Assembly: GCF_019749375.1 (NCBI RefSeq)
Contig: NZ_JACWFE010000024.1
Location: 124,001 to 188,000, forward strand
DNA: 64,000 bases
Source of the DNA: Bacillus sp. S/N-304-OC-R1
GTDB lineage: Bacteria > Bacillota > Bacilli > Bacillales > Cytobacillaceae
Direction: 5' to 3'
Part shown: piece after piece, positions 22,177 to 32,311 of the stretch
Layout: every line of letters begins with the position of its first letter
How positions within the stretch are numbered: position 1 is the stretch's first letter
Translations under genes and position numbers: made by a program
Notes under the pieces: model-generated
Told to the model about the DNA's origin: nothing
The model's database searches: none
Seen by the model: the letters and a program-made list of their open reading frames with translations, nothing else

Positions 22177-23894
22177 GGCTTAGCACCTACCATTTCATGC
22201 AATCCTTTTCCTGGAGCGATCATTGGATATACATTTTCGTCTGGATCAATTCTAAAATCTAATAGAACAGGCTCTCGATCATGTAAAACCTCATTTAAAA
22301 TTCTCTCTGCCTCTTCCTCTGAACGAATCACATAACCTTTAATATCATAGGCTTCTGCTAGTTTTACAAATGAAGGCTGAACTGAAATTTTACTATGCGA
22401 GAAACGTGATTCGTAGAAAATTTCTTGCCATTGTCGAACCATTCCTAAAGAGTGATTGTTAAAAATACAAATCTTGATTGGTAGGTTGAACTCTCTGATG
22501 ACCGCAAGCTCTTGAGTTGACATTTGGAATCCTGCATCTCCAAGAACTGCTACAACACAAGCATCAGGGTCTGCGAACTGGGCTCCAATACTTGCTGGAA
22601 GACCGAATCCCATTGTTCCTAATCCTCCTGAAGTCACCCATCTATCCGCCTCGTTGAAACGATAATATTGTGCAGCCCACATTTGGTGCTGTCCAACATC
22701 TGTGACGACAATTGCATTTCCAGCTGTTTTCTCAAAAAGCATTTGCATCGTCTTTTGAGGTTTCATATTTTCCGCATTCGATTCACCGAAATAATATGGA
22801 TATTCTTCATTCCATTTCTTTAGCTGTTCTAACCACTCTATGTTAACTGGAGGCTTGCCATTTTGCTGCACTAATTGCTTTAACGCTTCTTTCGCATCCG
22901 CAACAATTGGAATAGCCGTCGGAACATTTTTGCCAATTTCAGCTGGGTCAATATCGATATGAGCTACTGTTGCTTTTGGAGCAAAGTGCTGAAGATTTCC
23001 GGTTAATCGATCATCAAATCTAGCACCGATATTGATAAGTAAATCACATTCGCTTAAGCCCATATTCGCAGCGTAGCAGCCATGCATCCCTGCAAGCCCT
23101 ACGAATAAATCGTTGTTTGCCGGAAAACCACCTAAGCCTAGTAATGTATGAATAACAGGAATTTGCTGCTGTTCTGCATATTCCTTTAATTCTTGTGAAG
23201 CTTTAGCATGAAGCACTCCTGCTCCTGCTAATATAACTGGTTTCTTTGCACTGCTTACAGCCTCTGTTAATTTGCGGATTTGTAAATAGTTAGGCTGTAA
23301 AGTTGGCTGATATCCAGGTAAATTAATTTCCTGCTCTTCTGGAGGGTTTGATACAGAAGCTGCAATATCTTTTGGAATATCAATTAACACTGGACCAGGT
23401 CTTCCGCTTGATGCAATATAGAATGCCTCTTTGACGATCCTTGGAATATCTTCAATATTTCGAACTTGATAGTTATATTTTGTTATTGGTGTTGTAATTC
23501 CAAGAATATCTGCTTCTTGAAAAGCATCAGTGCCAATGACACTAGTAGCTACCTGACCCGTAAATACGACGAGCGGCAGTGAATCCATCATTGCATCTGT
23601 TAATCCTGTAACAATGTTTGTCGCTCCTGGTCCTGAAGTCGCAATAACAACCCCCGGCTTACCGGAAATCCTAGCGTAACCTTCCGCAGCATGAATTCCG
23701 CCTTGTTCATGTCTAGGTAAAACATGGAGGATTTTTGAATGATAAATTTTATCATAAATCGGTAGTACAGCTCCTCCTGGATAACCAAAAATTACTTCTA
23801 CCTTTTCCCTTTCCAAGGCTTCTAATAACAGATCAGCACCTGTGACTTCTCTCGTCTCAAGGTTTGTTTCTGTATAGGCAGCTTCCTGCAACAT
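22173..23894 (-). CDS. ilvB: Acetolactate synthase large (catalytic) subunit
   Basis: A 573-residue ThDP enzyme. The activating glutamate is in [12 protein letters not shown] and [14 protein letters not shown]; the ThDP/Mg motif is [29 protein letters not shown] read across two stretches. It forms acetolactate or acetohydroxybutyrate. I chose ATG at 23894 (MLQEAAYT) because AGAGGAGG lies ten bases upstream; the frame is open for 15 more codons, but these sit in the leader. First structural gene behind the T-box. Confidence 0.96.
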   Translation of the reverse strand: MLQEAAYTETNLETREVTGADLLLEALEREKVEVIFGYPGGAVLPIYDKIYHSKILHVLPRHEQGGIHAAEGYARISGKPGVVIATSGPGATNIVTGLTDAMMDSLPLVVFTGQVATSVIGTDAFQEADILGITTPITKYNYQVRNIEDIPRIVKEAFYIASSGRPGPVLIDIPKDIAASVSNPPEEQEINLPGYQPTLQPNYLQIRKLTEAVSSAKKPVILAGAGVLHAKASQELKEYAEQQQIPVIHTLLGLGGFPANNDLFVGLAGMHGCYAANMGLSECDLLINIGARFDDRLTGNLQHFAPKATVAHIDIDPAEIGKNVPTAIPIVADAKEALKQLVQQNGKPPVNIEWLEQLKKWNEEYPYYFGESNAENMKPQKTMQMLFEKTAGNAIVVTDVGQHQMWAAQYYRFNEADRWVTSGGLGTMGFGLPASIGAQFADPDACVVAVLGDAGFQMSTQELAVIREFNLPIKICIFNNHSLGMVRQWQEIFYESRFSHSKISVQPSFVKLAEAYDIKGYVIRSEEEAERILNEVLHDREPVLLDFRIDPDENVYPMIAPGKGLHEMVGAKP

Positions 23895-23941
23895 TCTTAT
23901 TAAACCTCCTCTTTGTTCCCTTACATTATCATTATTCAAAT

Positions 23942-24240
23942 AAAAAAAGCCTTTCCATCCCTCATAAACCTACCTATCGTAGGTATAGGGATGAAAAGGC
24001 TTAATAACCTATTCCACGGTACCACCCTAAATTCACGCAAAAGCGTGCACTTATGAACAGTTTTATCTGTTCGTTTTGGTAACGGGTGGGCAGCACCCGA
24101 CCAACTTTACTAGATTGACTCTTTCAAGCTGGTGCTCTGAGGTGAGTTCACTTTATGCTGGAATTACCGACTTTCAGCAGCCGCCGGCTCTCTGTAAATT
24201 CCCTATCATAAGGCTACTTATCCTCTTCTTCGCTTTTTCA
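23942..24240 (-). promoter_or_regulatory. Leucine T-box leader of the ilv-leu operon
   Basis: On the minus strand AGTA of the stem I bulge is near 24217, and the specifier region GAACUCACC (24141-24149) offers CUC, a leucine codon, at 24144-24146. The T-box motif AGGGTGGTACCGTGGAAT is at 24011-24028. The terminator at 23942-24003 has an AGCCTTTTCATCCCT arm pairing with AGGGATGGAAAGGCT and ends in TTTTTTT. Uncharged tRNA-Leu is expected to permit read-through into ilvB. Confidence 0.95.
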
Positions 24241-24372
24241 ATATTGCATCATTTTTTAATGCTTTAAACCATTGAATTTTTAGGTTAAAAAAAACTAATT
24301 AAGAAATTTCGGAACCAACTAAAAGGATTGATTTCTTTTTTTGTGGACTTTATATTTCTTATATTGAGGACT

Positions 24373-24401
24373 ATCTTACGCCCATTTTATTAAACCGTCA
24401 A
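24373..24401 (-). promoter_or_regulatory. Sigma-A promoter of the ilv-leu operon
   Basis: On the minus strand TTGACG (24396-24401) and TAAGAT (24373-24378) are spaced 17 bases. Predicted transcription starts near 24366, giving a leader of about 470 bases that contains the T-box. Confidence 0.8.
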
Positions 24402-24414
24402 CACCCTATTTGCA

Positions 24415-24429
24415 AATTATTTGATAATT
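24415..24429. promoter_or_regulatory. Candidate CodY box upstream of ilv-leu promoter
   Basis: AATTATCAAATAATT on the minus strand matches AATTTTCWGAAAATT at 12 of 15 positions and lies just upstream of the -35 element. The surrounding DNA is AT-rich, so a chance match is possible. CodY repression of ilv-leu is established in B. subtilis. Confidence 0.4.
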
Positions 24430-24447
24430 TTAATTAATCTGATTTGA

Positions 24448-24461
24448 TGTATCCGCTTTCA
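24448..24461 (-). promoter_or_regulatory. Candidate cre (CcpA) site upstream of ilv-leu promoter
   Basis: TGAAAGCGGATACA on the minus strand matches TGWAANCGNTNWCA with one mismatch. Its centre is about 89 bases upstream of the predicted start, similar to the upstream cre through which CcpA activates ilv-leu in B. subtilis. The region 24462-24668 is AT-rich with no other feature I recognise. Confidence 0.55.
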
Positions 24462-24668
24462 TCCTTGATATATAAATGATCTTAAATTTAATAAATTTTT
24501 TATCTTTTTTGTTTTTGCGTACTTCTAAATAGTTTCAAAAATTAATTAATCCTGTTGCTATTTATTTTTGACTGCAATCATTTTCCTCAAAACGGTTCTG
24601 TCTTTTAACTTGTATTGACAGCTGTCCGCCACTGGACAAATATCTTGTATAAGAAATATAACAAAAAC

Positions 24669-24692
24669 AAAAAAACTCACCTAATAGGTGAG
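24669..24692 (-). terminator. Terminator of the tRNA-Arg gene
   Basis: CTCACCT and AGGTGAG form a seven-base stem with a three-base loop, followed by TTTTTTTG, about 40 bases past the tRNA. Confidence 0.88.
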
Positions 24693-24730
24693 CTGATTTC
24701 GGTAGATATGTAATTAATTTAATGTATAGA

Positions 24731-24807
<77 letters not shown>

Positions 24808-24906
24808 ATATACTGTATAATATATGATAAATAACCATTTTGGCAAGTCATTATTCTACTTTTCTTGCTCAGTTATTTAAACACATTATTTTCAAAGACA
24901 TTTTTT

Positions 24907-24935
24907 ATTATATTAGGCTAACAATCAAAAGTCAA
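24907..24935 (-). promoter_or_regulatory. Promoter of tRNA-Arg
   Basis: On the minus strand TTGACT (24930-24935) and a perfect TATAAT (24907-24912) are spaced 17 bases, about 100 bases upstream of the mature tRNA end. Confidence 0.8.
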
Positions 24936-24957
24936 TACAAAAACCTATTTTTTTTTT

Positions 24958-24993
24958 TGAAAAGTTAGGAGAAGCTATTCCCCTAACTTTTTT
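24958..24993. terminator. Hairpin after ysnB
   Basis: AAAAGTTAGG (24960-24969) and CCTAACTTTT (24982-24991) form a ten-base stem about 13 bases past the ysnB stop. The U-run is better in the plus reading (TTTTTT); on the minus strand it is CTTTTC followed by A-rich sequence, so termination strength is uncertain. Confidence 0.6.
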
Positions 24994-25003
24994 AACTCGA
25001 TTA

Positions 25004-25513
25004 TTACAATAAAAACCTTTGGGCTAATTCACTTATTTCACCATGCTTTATGTCAAAGACACGCAAATTAATCTCATTATTATCGACATCCATTATTACA
25101 TAAGTTTTCTCTTTTCGTCCTCTAGGCAACCTGATGCTTCCAGGATTAATAAACAGGATATCGTCAATGATCTCTGCCCCCAAATAATGAGAGTGACCAA
25201 AGCAAACAATATTAGCACCTAGCTCCTTTGCCCGATAACTCAAATTTAAAAGAGTTGATTTTACAGAATAGCGATGTCCATGAGTAATAAACATTTTATA
25301 TTTGCCAATATCTTCAATAAGATCTTCAGGAAAACTTTCATCAAAATCACAATTTCCCCGCACTACAGTGAACCCCTCTAAACAAGAGTGGTTTGTTTCC
25401 AACTCAGAATCGCCGCAATGAACAAGCATCGAGATTTCTTTTGAATGTTTCTTCCGAATTTCCGTTAATTCCTCAGTCAACCCATGGCTATCACTTAAAA
25501 TTAAAATCCTCAT
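25004..25513 (-). CDS. ysnB: Metallophosphoesterase YsnB (YfcE/MJ0936 family)
   Basis: A 169-residue calcineurin-like phosphodiesterase. Metal ligands are visible in ILSDSHG, HCGDSE, VRGNCD, ITHGH and FGHSH in the expected order, ending with [10 protein letters not shown]. Physiological substrate unknown. It overlaps the rdgB stop by four bases and ends the rph-rdgB-ysnB unit, as in B. subtilis. Confidence 0.92.
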   Translation of the reverse strand: MRILILSDSHGLTEELTEIRKKHSKEISMLVHCGDSELETNHSCLEGFTVVRGNCDFDESFPEDLIEDIGKYKMFITHGHRYSVKSTLLNLSYRAKELGANIVCFGHSHYLGAEIIDDILFINPGSIRLPRGRKEKTYVIMDVDNNEINLRVFDIKHGEISELAQRFLL

Positions 25514-26121
25514 GCTTTCCCTGCCTTTTGCAATAGTGTCGGCAGCAAGCTTTCTAATTTTTTAAGAGCAAGGGCTCTATGACTAATTTGTGCCTTTTCA
25601 TCAGGACTTAATTCAGCCATTGCTTTTTCCTTGTCAGCAACATAGAAAATGGGATCGTATCCAAATCCATTTGTGCCTCTTTTCTCACGCAAGATGACAC
25701 CCTCACAAGCTCCTAAAACAGTAAAGGTTTCCTGATTAGGGGCAGCAACAGCTAGTGCACAATAAAATCTTGCCTGACGCTGATCATCCGGCACAACCTT
25801 TAATTCATCCAGCACTTTTACTATATTCGCTTCATCATTTTTTGCTTCTCCTGCATAACGGGCTGAAAATATCCCTGGACGCCCATCTAATGCATCGATT
25901 GACAGACCTGAATCGTCTGCAATGACTATTTTATTTAACACTTTTGAAACCGCTTCGGCCTTTAATATAGCGTTTTCTTCAAATGTGTTTCCTGTCTCTT
26001 CAATATCGTTTATTTCTGGAAAATCAATTAGAGTTTTGACCGCATAACCAAGCGGCAGGAACATTTGTTCAAACTCTTTCGCTTTACCCGCATTCTTAGT
26101 AGCAATAATGACTTCCTGCAT
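25510..26121 (-). CDS. rdgB: dITP/XTP pyrophosphatase (RdgB/HAM1 family)
   Basis: A 203-residue house-cleaning enzyme that hydrolyses ITP, dITP and XTP. The N-terminal substrate motif is [11 protein letters not shown], followed by [31 protein letters not shown] read across two stretches, GFGYDPIF and the C-terminal SHRALALKK. It begins one base after the rph stop. Known as ysnA in B. subtilis. Confidence 0.96.
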   Translation of the reverse strand: MQEVIIATKNAGKAKEFEQMFLPLGYAVKTLIDFPEINDIEETGNTFEENAILKAEAVSKVLNKIVIADDSGLSIDALDGRPGIFSARYAGEAKNDEANIVKVLDELKVVPDDQRQARFYCALAVAAPNQETFTVLGACEGVILREKRGTNGFGYDPIFYVADKEKAMAELSPDEKAQISHRALALKKLESLLPTLLQKAGKA

Positions 26122-26122
26122 A

Positions 26123-26896
26123 TTATGCCTTCCCCTCTAAGCTTTCTTTTCTAGCATTTATTTTATTTGTGATGTCTTGTCCTAATGCTTCCTTCTGCTT
26201 TTCAAATAGAGTAAGGATTCCATCTTGAGCTGCTTTTAATAGTTCTTGAAGCTCATTGTATGAAAATGTCGCTTCTTCTCCAGTTCCCTGTAATTCAACA
26301 AAATCGCCGTTTCCTATCATCACTACATTCATATCCACTAGAGCTTTTGAGTCTTCAATATAATTCAAATCAACGACTACTTGTTTATTTTCTAGAATCC
26401 CTACACTAGTTGCTGCTAGAAAGTCTTTTATTGGATAGCCAGCAAGCTTTTTACTTTTTGAAAGCTTATCTAACGCAATAGCCATAGCAACAAACGCACC
26501 AGTAATAGAAGCAGTTCTAGTGCCACCGTCTGCCTGAATTACATCACAATCTAGCCAAATTGTTCTCTCCCCAATCGCTTCAAGATCTACAACAGCACGA
26601 AGAGCACGGCCAATTAAGCGCTGTATTTCCATAGTACGTCCAGAGATTTTTCCCTTTGCTGCTTCACGAATATTTCTTTGTTCCGTTGCTCTTGGAAGCA
26701 TGGAATACTCGGCTGTAATCCAGCCTTTCCCTTCTCCCCGCATAAAAGGAGGAACTCTTTCATCTATACTAGCAGTACAAATCACCTTAGTGTCTCCAAC
26801 ACTAATTAAAACAGATCCCTCAGGATGCTTTAAATAATTCGTTTCAATATGTACAGGTCTTAATTGTTGTTGTTCACGTCCATCAGCTCGCATCAT
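26123..26896 (-). CDS. rph: Ribonuclease PH
   Basis: A 257-residue phosphorolytic 3'-5' exoribonuclease for tRNA 3' end trimming. Typical motifs are RADGRE at the N-terminus, [15 protein letters not shown], the [19 protein letters not shown] region and [21 protein letters not shown] read across two stretches. Two adjacent ATG codons follow AGGAGG; the first (26896) is given. It lies 92 bases downstream of gerM. Confidence 0.96.
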   Translation of the reverse strand: MMRADGREQQQLRPVHIETNYLKHPEGSVLISVGDTKVICTASIDERVPPFMRGEGKGWITAEYSMLPRATEQRNIREAAKGKISGRTMEIQRLIGRALRAVVDLEAIGERTIWLDCDVIQADGGTRTASITGAFVAMAIALDKLSKSKKLAGYPIKDFLAATSVGILENKQVVVDLNYIEDSKALVDMNVVMIGNGDFVELQGTGEEATFSYNELQELLKAAQDGILTLFEKQKEALGQDITNKINARKESLEGKA

Positions 26897-26988
26897 TCAA
26901 TTCCTCCTTAATCAGACACAATAAAGAAGAGGGGGCATGCCAGCCACCTCTTTCATTGTCTTTATATAGTATATCAAAAATATTTTTT

Positions 26989-28059
26989 TTAAAAACTACC
27001 TGTATTTACTTTTTCAGGACGTGATACAGGTTCTGTCATTTTTTGTCCATCTTCATTGACAAAACCAGCCTCGCCATTTACGGTAATTGCTACACTTTCA
27101 ATTCCTTTTTGTTCAGTTAGAGATAGAACAAGCGAGTTCAAAATATGTTTTGACAAGATTTTTTCTTCAAAACTACTTAAGATGGCTTCATTAAAGTTTA
27201 GAGTTACCTTACCATTTTCAATCTTCGGCTCATCTATTAGCTTTACATCTGCCAGGAAGTCGCTTTCCAAATTGGATGCCAAATTTGGACCCTTTACAAG
27301 CTCATTTACAACCGCGACCAAATTATTCTTTTCGTTATTTGTCACTCTCTTTGTAACAGGGACATAATAATAAGAGTTTTCCTCTCCACCAATGTAGTAA
27401 ACAGTTAGAGGTTTCGTATTATGAATATCAAGGACATCGGATGTATCCAAATTAATCCCATTCGCTCGGCTATAAGCCTCTCCTATTGGAGTGCCATTAA
27501 CAGGCATTTCATTCAGCTCGTGGCCATTCAACTTAAATTTTACTTTTTCAATGGAATCAAATTGCGTTAATGTCCAAGTAACAGATTGAAGAATTTTCTG
27601 TTCATCTTCTGCCTGATATTCTTTAAACTCATTTGAAAAGTTAACTGTTGCTACTTTATCTTTAATGTCGACAGATAATTTCGTATCTGCCGGGAGAACA
27701 GCCATAAAGCCATTAGGCAGCATTTCTGTTACTGGCCCATCCTTGACTAAATATTCTAATGCCTGTTTGGCAACTGATTGAGTTTTCGGAAGATTTAACG
27801 TCTGAGGAACGACTAAACCATCTTTATTAAGTAAATAAAGCTCTGTTGCAATCGAGTTTGTAACAGCTTCATCACTTCCTGCAGAATCCATTTCCGCATC
27901 TGTTTGGCCCTCTACTGACTTTTGATCCTCTTCATATGCAACTGATTTCGGCGGATCTATCTTCTCCTTTTCGCTTCCTCCAAATAACCCGCACCCTGAT
28001 AACAACACTGATGAGACAAAGACAGCTGAAACGATCGTTGTTTTCTTATTTATAGACAT
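26989..28059 (-). CDS. gerM: Spore germination/sporulation lipoprotein GerM
   Basis: A 356-residue lipoprotein with signal peptide and lipobox LLSGC (Cys23), then two GerMN domains (about 90-200 and 220-335), each with the pattern of a negatively charged beta-alpha fold seen in LYLLNKDGLVVPQTL and TVYYIGGEENSYYYVPVTKR. In B. subtilis GerM is needed for sporulation and germination as part of the forespore-mother cell channel region. ATG at 28059 follows GGAGGG. Context gerM-rph-ysnAB is conserved. Confidence 0.93.
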   Translation of the reverse strand: MSINKKTTIVSAVFVSSVLLSGCGLFGGSEKEKIDPPKSVAYEEDQKSVEGQTDAEMDSAGSDEAVTNSIATELYLLNKDGLVVPQTLNLPKTQSVAKQALEYLVKDGPVTEMLPNGFMAVLPADTKLSVDIKDKVATVNFSNEFKEYQAEDEQKILQSVTWTLTQFDSIEKVKFKLNGHELNEMPVNGTPIGEAYSRANGINLDTSDVLDIHNTKPLTVYYIGGEENSYYYVPVTKRVTNNEKNNLVAVVNELVKGPNLASNLESDFLADVKLIDEPKIENGKVTLNFNEAILSSFEEKILSKHILNSLVLSLTEQKGIESVAITVNGEAGFVNEDGQKMTEPVSRPEKVNTGSF

Positions 28060-28208
28060 ATAATCCCTCCAAAGAACAGTTTGTACTACATGTATACGAG
28101 CCTGTTTGTAATTTAGACCGGCTAGTTGAAAAAAAAATCAGCTTACGCTTTTTTAACTGTCTAAGTTAGGAGTTATTATTTGCCTTATATTTTTAGTATA
28201 CAAACTTT

Positions 28209-30332
28209 CTAATTACTATTTTTCGCTAATACTGCCTTTATAATAAAATAGTCTATCTCAGAATCAAGCTCATCTTTAATTGGTTTTAGCTTTTCTATTC
28301 CAACCCTATTTACAGCTTCCATAACCATTTTCTCAGTCTCATCATCAAAAATATCAGACCATTGAATTTTTTCCCCTTCTTGAACAGCCCGTATAATATG
28401 ATTTTGAATAGTAGAAAGAGAAAAGCTGCGTTTCTTCGCTATTTCCTTAATGGTCATGCCTTCTTCATAATATTTGTAAGAAACAATGTAACTGGGTATA
28501 TCACTACTTATATCTGGAATTTTTTCAATCTCAGGGTTTGAATCAATCTCAATTCCATGCTCTTCCTTAAACTTTTTTATTTCTTCCATGAAATATTTTC
28601 CGTATCGATCAAATTTCACTTGACCAACCCCTTTGATTCGAAGCATCGAATCTTGATCATCAGGGAAATACGTACTCATTTCCTTTAAAGCCGTATCCGG
28701 AAATACAACATAGGGAGGGACCTTCTCCTGATCGGCAATATTCTTGCGTAAAGTCCGAAGAACAACGAATAAATCATTATTTCCTTCATTCTGGATTTTA
28801 GCTGCTGGAATTGTCTTTTTCATAGTTACATTTTCAGCTTTCTTAATTACTGGGATTGCTTTTTCAGCAAGCTTAACGACCGGATATTTACTATCCGTTA
28901 ACGTTAAATATCCTTCTGCAAGTAAATAATTTATGATGTCAGTAATTTCCTTTTCTTTATAATCACGAAGCAGCCCATATGTAGAAAGACTGTTAAAATT
29001 AAATTCACGAATTCTTTTATTTTGAGAGCCCTTTAGCACTTGTGCTGTTAAAGTGATTCCAAATCGCTCTCCCATTCTTTTTATGCATGAGAATATCATT
29101 AATGATTCTTCTGTAATATCCACTTGCTCACGCTTGTCCAAACAATTGCTGCATTTCCCACATCCTGAACTCTGATATTGCGAATCAAAATATTCAATAA
29201 TATAGGCTTGCAAACATTTTTCTGTATGACAGTAATGAACCATTTGCTTTAATTTATTATATTCCTGCTCTCTTTTTTGAAAATCCAGATTGGATTCCTC
29301 TATTAAAAATTTTTGCAGTCCAATATCCTGAGGTGAGAATAATAAATAACAGGAGCTTTCATCCCCATCTCTTCCTGCACGTCCAGCTTCCTGATAATAT
29401 GCTTCAATATTACGCGGAAGGTTATAATGGATAACGAAACGGACATTCGATTTGTCAATCCCCATTCCAAATGCGTTTGTCGCAATCATAATATCTGCTT
29501 CATCGAAAACAAATTGATTTTGTGATTCCTTCCGCGCTTCCTCACTCATCCCCGCATGATATTTAGAAACGGAATTTGATCCTTTTAGAAAATTATAGAG
29601 CTGATCAGCTTCTCTGCGGCTTGATGTATAAACTATCCCTGATTCATTTGGATGATCTTTTATATAATTTGCGATAAATTCCCTCTTATTAACGCCTTTC
29701 ATAATATGAAAAGAGAGGTTCTCTCTAGCAAACCCTGTAATAAAACGATCAGATTCATGTATGTTTAAGAGATTTCGAATATCATTTGCTACATCATTTG
29801 TTGCTGTAGCTGTCAATGCGGCAATTACAGGAACCTGTCTCAATTTATTTAATTTCTCAACAATTGATCGATAGCTTGGCCTAAAATCATGACCCCATTG
29901 AGAAATACAATGAGCCTCGTCAAAAACGATCATTGATATCTGCAGAGAATTCACTAAATCTATAAAACTGTCTGATTCAAAACGTTCTGGAGCGACATAA
30001 ATTAACTTAAATTTACCAGCCTTAATTTCAGCCATTCGTTCTTTATATTGCTGCATATTTAGAGAGCTGTTGATAAAAGTGGCTGGTATATTTGCAGTTA
30101 ATAATGCATCAACCTGATCTTTCATTAAGGAGATTAACGGAGAAATCACAATGGCAGTACCAGGGAGAATGAGTGCAGGAATCTGAAAGCAGAGGGATTT
30201 GCCTCCTCCTGTTGGAAGGATGCCTAGCGTATTTTTTTGCTGTAATAAATTTTGGATTATTTCCTTTTGTCCTGAACGAAAGGATGAATATCCAAAGTAT
30301 TGCTTTAAATAATTTTCAGCCTGTGCGTACAA
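28209..30332 (-). CDS. recQ: RecQ-type ATP-dependent DNA helicase with HRDC and C-terminal HTH
   Basis: A 707-residue superfamily 2 helicase. Walker A LPTGGGKS is near residue 43, DEAH in VFDEAHCISQWGHD, helicase C with ATNAFGMGIDKSNVRFV and QEAGRAGRDG, then the zinc module CGKCSNC, winged helix, an HRDC domain near 510-590 and a C-terminal helix-turn-helix domain (MTIKEIAKKRSFSLSTIQNH). It unwinds DNA in recombination repair. The start is a TTG at 30332 with AAGGTGAT upstream. As I recall, it does not lie between gerM and racE in B. subtilis. Confidence 0.93.
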   Translation of the reverse strand: MYAQAENYLKQYFGYSSFRSGQKEIIQNLLQQKNTLGILPTGGGKSLCFQIPALILPGTAIVISPLISLMKDQVDALLTANIPATFINSSLNMQQYKERMAEIKAGKFKLIYVAPERFESDSFIDLVNSLQISMIVFDEAHCISQWGHDFRPSYRSIVEKLNKLRQVPVIAALTATATNDVANDIRNLLNIHESDRFITGFARENLSFHIMKGVNKREFIANYIKDHPNESGIVYTSSRREADQLYNFLKGSNSVSKYHAGMSEEARKESQNQFVFDEADIMIATNAFGMGIDKSNVRFVIHYNLPRNIEAYYQEAGRAGRDGDESSCYLLFSPQDIGLQKFLIEESNLDFQKREQEYNKLKQMVHYCHTEKCLQAYIIEYFDSQYQSSGCGKCSNCLDKREQVDITEESLMIFSCIKRMGERFGITLTAQVLKGSQNKRIREFNFNSLSTYGLLRDYKEKEITDIINYLLAEGYLTLTDSKYPVVKLAEKAIPVIKKAENVTMKKTIPAAKIQNEGNNDLFVVLRTLRKNIADQEKVPPYVVFPDTALKEMSTYFPDDQDSMLRIKGVGQVKFDRYGKYFMEEIKKFKEEHGIEIDSNPEIEKIPDISSDIPSYIVSYKYYEEGMTIKEIAKKRSFSLSTIQNHIIRAVQEGEKIQWSDIFDDETEKMVMEAVNRVGIEKLKPIKDELDSEIDYFIIKAVLAKNSN

Positions 30333-30452
30333 AGCATATCACCTTATTCTATTATTTTCTTCTTATTCTACCATGTTATCATATACTTTTCTTTTTATTG
30401 TTTCCAATTATGGCAGATTAAATAAATATCAAGCCAGCTCCTTTTAATATCG

Positions 30453-30479
30453 AAAAAAATGCCTCCATTTTGGAGGCAT
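30453..30479 (-). terminator. murI terminator
   Basis: ATGCCTCCA and TGGAGGCAT form a nine-base stem with a three-base loop immediately after the murI stop, followed by TTTTTT. Confidence 0.92.
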
Positions 30480-31274
30480 CTATATCATTACTTTTTCCAC
30501 ATTAGCAACAGGTATGTCCAGCCATTTAGAAGCAATTTTTGTAAACATGTCTGTAGAGCCCGTCGTAAAAAATTGGTGGTTTGGCTCTTTCTCACTAGTA
30601 TTTAATAAACCTTGATGATATAATATCGTGCTAACCTCTCGTGCTGTTTCATCCCCGGAACTAATCACACTAACTCCATCACCTATTGCATTTTTCACAA
30701 GAGGCTCAAGGAGCGGGTAATGTGTACAGCCTAAAATTAACGTGTCCAGCCCTCTATGTTTAAGTGGTTCTAATGTTTCAGCCACAACTCTCTGGGCTAA
30801 TAATCCGTCATATTCACCACTTTCAACAAGAGGAACAAATTTTGGACATGCCAGACTGTGAACCTTCACACGACTATTAATTTGCTTTAAAGCCTTCACA
30901 TATGCACCGCTTTTTATTGTACCTTCTGTCCCAATGACACCAATTGTTTTATTCTTTGTTGTCTTAATTGCAGCCCTTGCACCTGGAGTAATGACTCCAA
31001 TTACAGGGATAGACAGCTGATCACGAATTTCATAAAGAGCAACTGCAGTAGCTGTATTACATGCAATAATAAGCATTTTTATTTTCTTATTTAATAAAAA
31101 TCTAGTTATTTCCCAAGTAAAAGCCTTTACTTCTTCACCAGATCTCGGACCGTAAGGACATCTTGCTGTATCCCCTAGATAAACAATTTCCTCATGTGGA
31201 AGCTGTCTCATAACTTCCTTAGCTACGGTTAGGCCTCCGACACCTGAATCGATAATACCTATCGGATTTTCCAA
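30480..31274 (-). CDS. murI: Glutamate racemase
   Basis: A 264-residue cofactor-independent racemase supplying D-glutamate for peptidoglycan. IDSGVGGLT holds Asp9 and Ser10; the two catalytic cysteines are Cys72 in ACNTATA and the one in LGCTHYPLL. The start is TTG at 31274 behind GAGGCGG, as is also usual for racE of B. subtilis. It follows the MarR-type gene by ten bases. Confidence 0.97.
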   Translation of the reverse strand: MENPIGIIDSGVGGLTVAKEVMRQLPHEEIVYLGDTARCPYGPRSGEEVKAFTWEITRFLLNKKIKMLIIACNTATAVALYEIRDQLSIPVIGVITPGARAAIKTTKNKTIGVIGTEGTIKSGAYVKALKQINSRVKVHSLACPKFVPLVESGEYDGLLAQRVVAETLEPLKHRGLDTLILGCTHYPLLEPLVKNAIGDGVSVISSGDETAREVSTILYHQGLLNTSEKEPNHQFFTTGSTDMFTKIASKWLDIPVANVEKVMI

Positions 31275-31284
31275 ACAAACCGCC

Positions 31285-31743
31285 TCATTCTTTGCGCATA
31301 TCTTGATGTAGTCTAGTTAAGTTGTTTTTTAAGAGCTGAACTTCATCATCTGTAAAGTTAACGAGCACTTCTTTTAAATACAATTGACGTTTTTTTATGC
31401 ACTCGTCAATGATTCGTTCTCCTTCTTCTAACAGGTGAATCCTTACTACTCTTCTGTCATTCGGATCCTTTACTCTTTTAACGAGGTTATTTTTTTCCAT
31501 ACGATCAACAAGGTCTGTCGTTGTACTAAATGCCAAGTACATTTTGTTCGACAACTCTCCAATCGTCATGTCTCCCTCTTCAAAAAGCCATTGCAGGGCA
31601 ACAAATTGGGGCGGGGTTATTTTATAATTGCTTAATATTTCCCTGCCTTTTTGCTTAATGATGCCTGATATATAACGAAGCTCCTTTTCAATCACGGCTA
31701 CAGTATCTATGTCTTCCATTATTTTCACTTCTTCTACATCCAT
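31285..31743 (-). CDS. ysmB: MarR-family transcriptional regulator YsmB
   Basis: A 152-residue winged-helix regulator. The recognition helix region is [24 protein letters not shown] read across two stretches, followed by the wing [16 protein letters not shown]. Ligand and targets are unknown. The first ATG (31743) has GGGAG upstream; MEDIDTV eight codons later is possible. It is immediately upstream of murI, as ysmB is of racE in B. subtilis. Confidence 0.88.
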   Translation of the reverse strand: MDVEEVKIMEDIDTVAVIEKELRYISGIIKQKGREILSNYKITPPQFVALQWLFEEGDMTIGELSNKMYLAFSTTTDLVDRMEKNNLVKRVKDPNDRRVVRIHLLEEGERIIDECIKKRQLYLKEVLVNFTDDEVQLLKNNLTRLHQDMRKE

Positions 31744-31903
31744 TAAAATACAACTCCCATATTGCTATTTCAAATCTATTAATATGATTAAACAAACAAT
31801 ACTGTTGCATTTATTTTCACCTTTTTTCAGCTAAATTTCAAGGATGAATTAATAGAAGTAGAAATAGAAGAATTAAATGATGGTTTCATATGTTCTAAAT
31901 AAT

Positions 31904-31934
31904 TTAAACCGGCAACCAATAATAGATTGCCGGT
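31904..31934 (-). terminator. gerE terminator
   Basis: ACCGGCAA and TTGCCGGT form an eight-base stem, followed by TTAAATTATT, five bases past the gerE stop. Confidence 0.85.
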
Positions 31935-31939
31935 CTTAA

Positions 31940-32164
31940 TTAAAGTTCTAGCTCTCCCATTCGAAGGAGCTCTACAACAGCTTGTGATCGCCCCTTAACA
32001 CCAAGCTTTTGCATGGCATTCGAAATATGATTTCGAACCGTCTTTTCGCTTATAAACAATTCACCAGCGATTTCTCTAGTTGTTTTATCTTGTACTAACA
32101 GTTCGAATACTTCTCTCTCTCGTTTGGTGAGTAACGGCTTATGAGTAAATTCGTTCTCCTTCAA
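31940..32164 (-). CDS. gerE: Spore coat regulator GerE (LuxR-type HTH)
   Basis: A 74-residue LuxR/FixJ-type DNA-binding protein with LTKREREVFELLVQDKTTREIAGELF and ISEKTVRNHISNAMQKLG, read in parts; almost the entire protein is the HTH. It is the last mother-cell regulator of spore coat genes. I chose TTG at 32164, ten bases after AAGGAGG, which gives exactly the 74-residue length of B. subtilis GerE; the frame continues upstream for 26 codons without a ribosome site. A sigma-K-like promoter lies upstream. Confidence 0.95.
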   Translation of the reverse strand: MKENEFTHKPLLTKREREVFELLVQDKTTREIAGELFISEKTVRNHISNAMQKLGVKGRSQAVVELLRMGELEL

Positions 32165-32229
32165 GTATTGTAACCCTCCTTGCCTTTCGCCAGCTATGAA
32201 CCGCGGGATGGGTATATATTTAGTCATCA

Positions 32230-32257
32230 TATCATATGTCAACGAAAGGACTTGAGT
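32230..32257 (-). promoter_or_regulatory. Sigma-K-like promoter of gerE
   Basis: On the minus strand AC (32256-32257) and CATATGATA (32230-32238) are spaced 17 bases and match the sigma-K pattern AC-N16/17-CATANNNTA. It is 66 bases upstream of the TTG start. GerE is a known sigma-K target. Confidence 0.6.
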
Positions 32258-32311
32258 GACTGTAATTCCAATAAGGAGAATGTTTTATTTTTAAAATTTA
32301 TGTATGGTAAT

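Noticed and set aside
24076..24267. Plus-strand open frame of 63 codons upstream of ilvB
   Set aside because: It lies wholly in the antisense of the leucine T-box; conserved T-box motifs explain the sequence.
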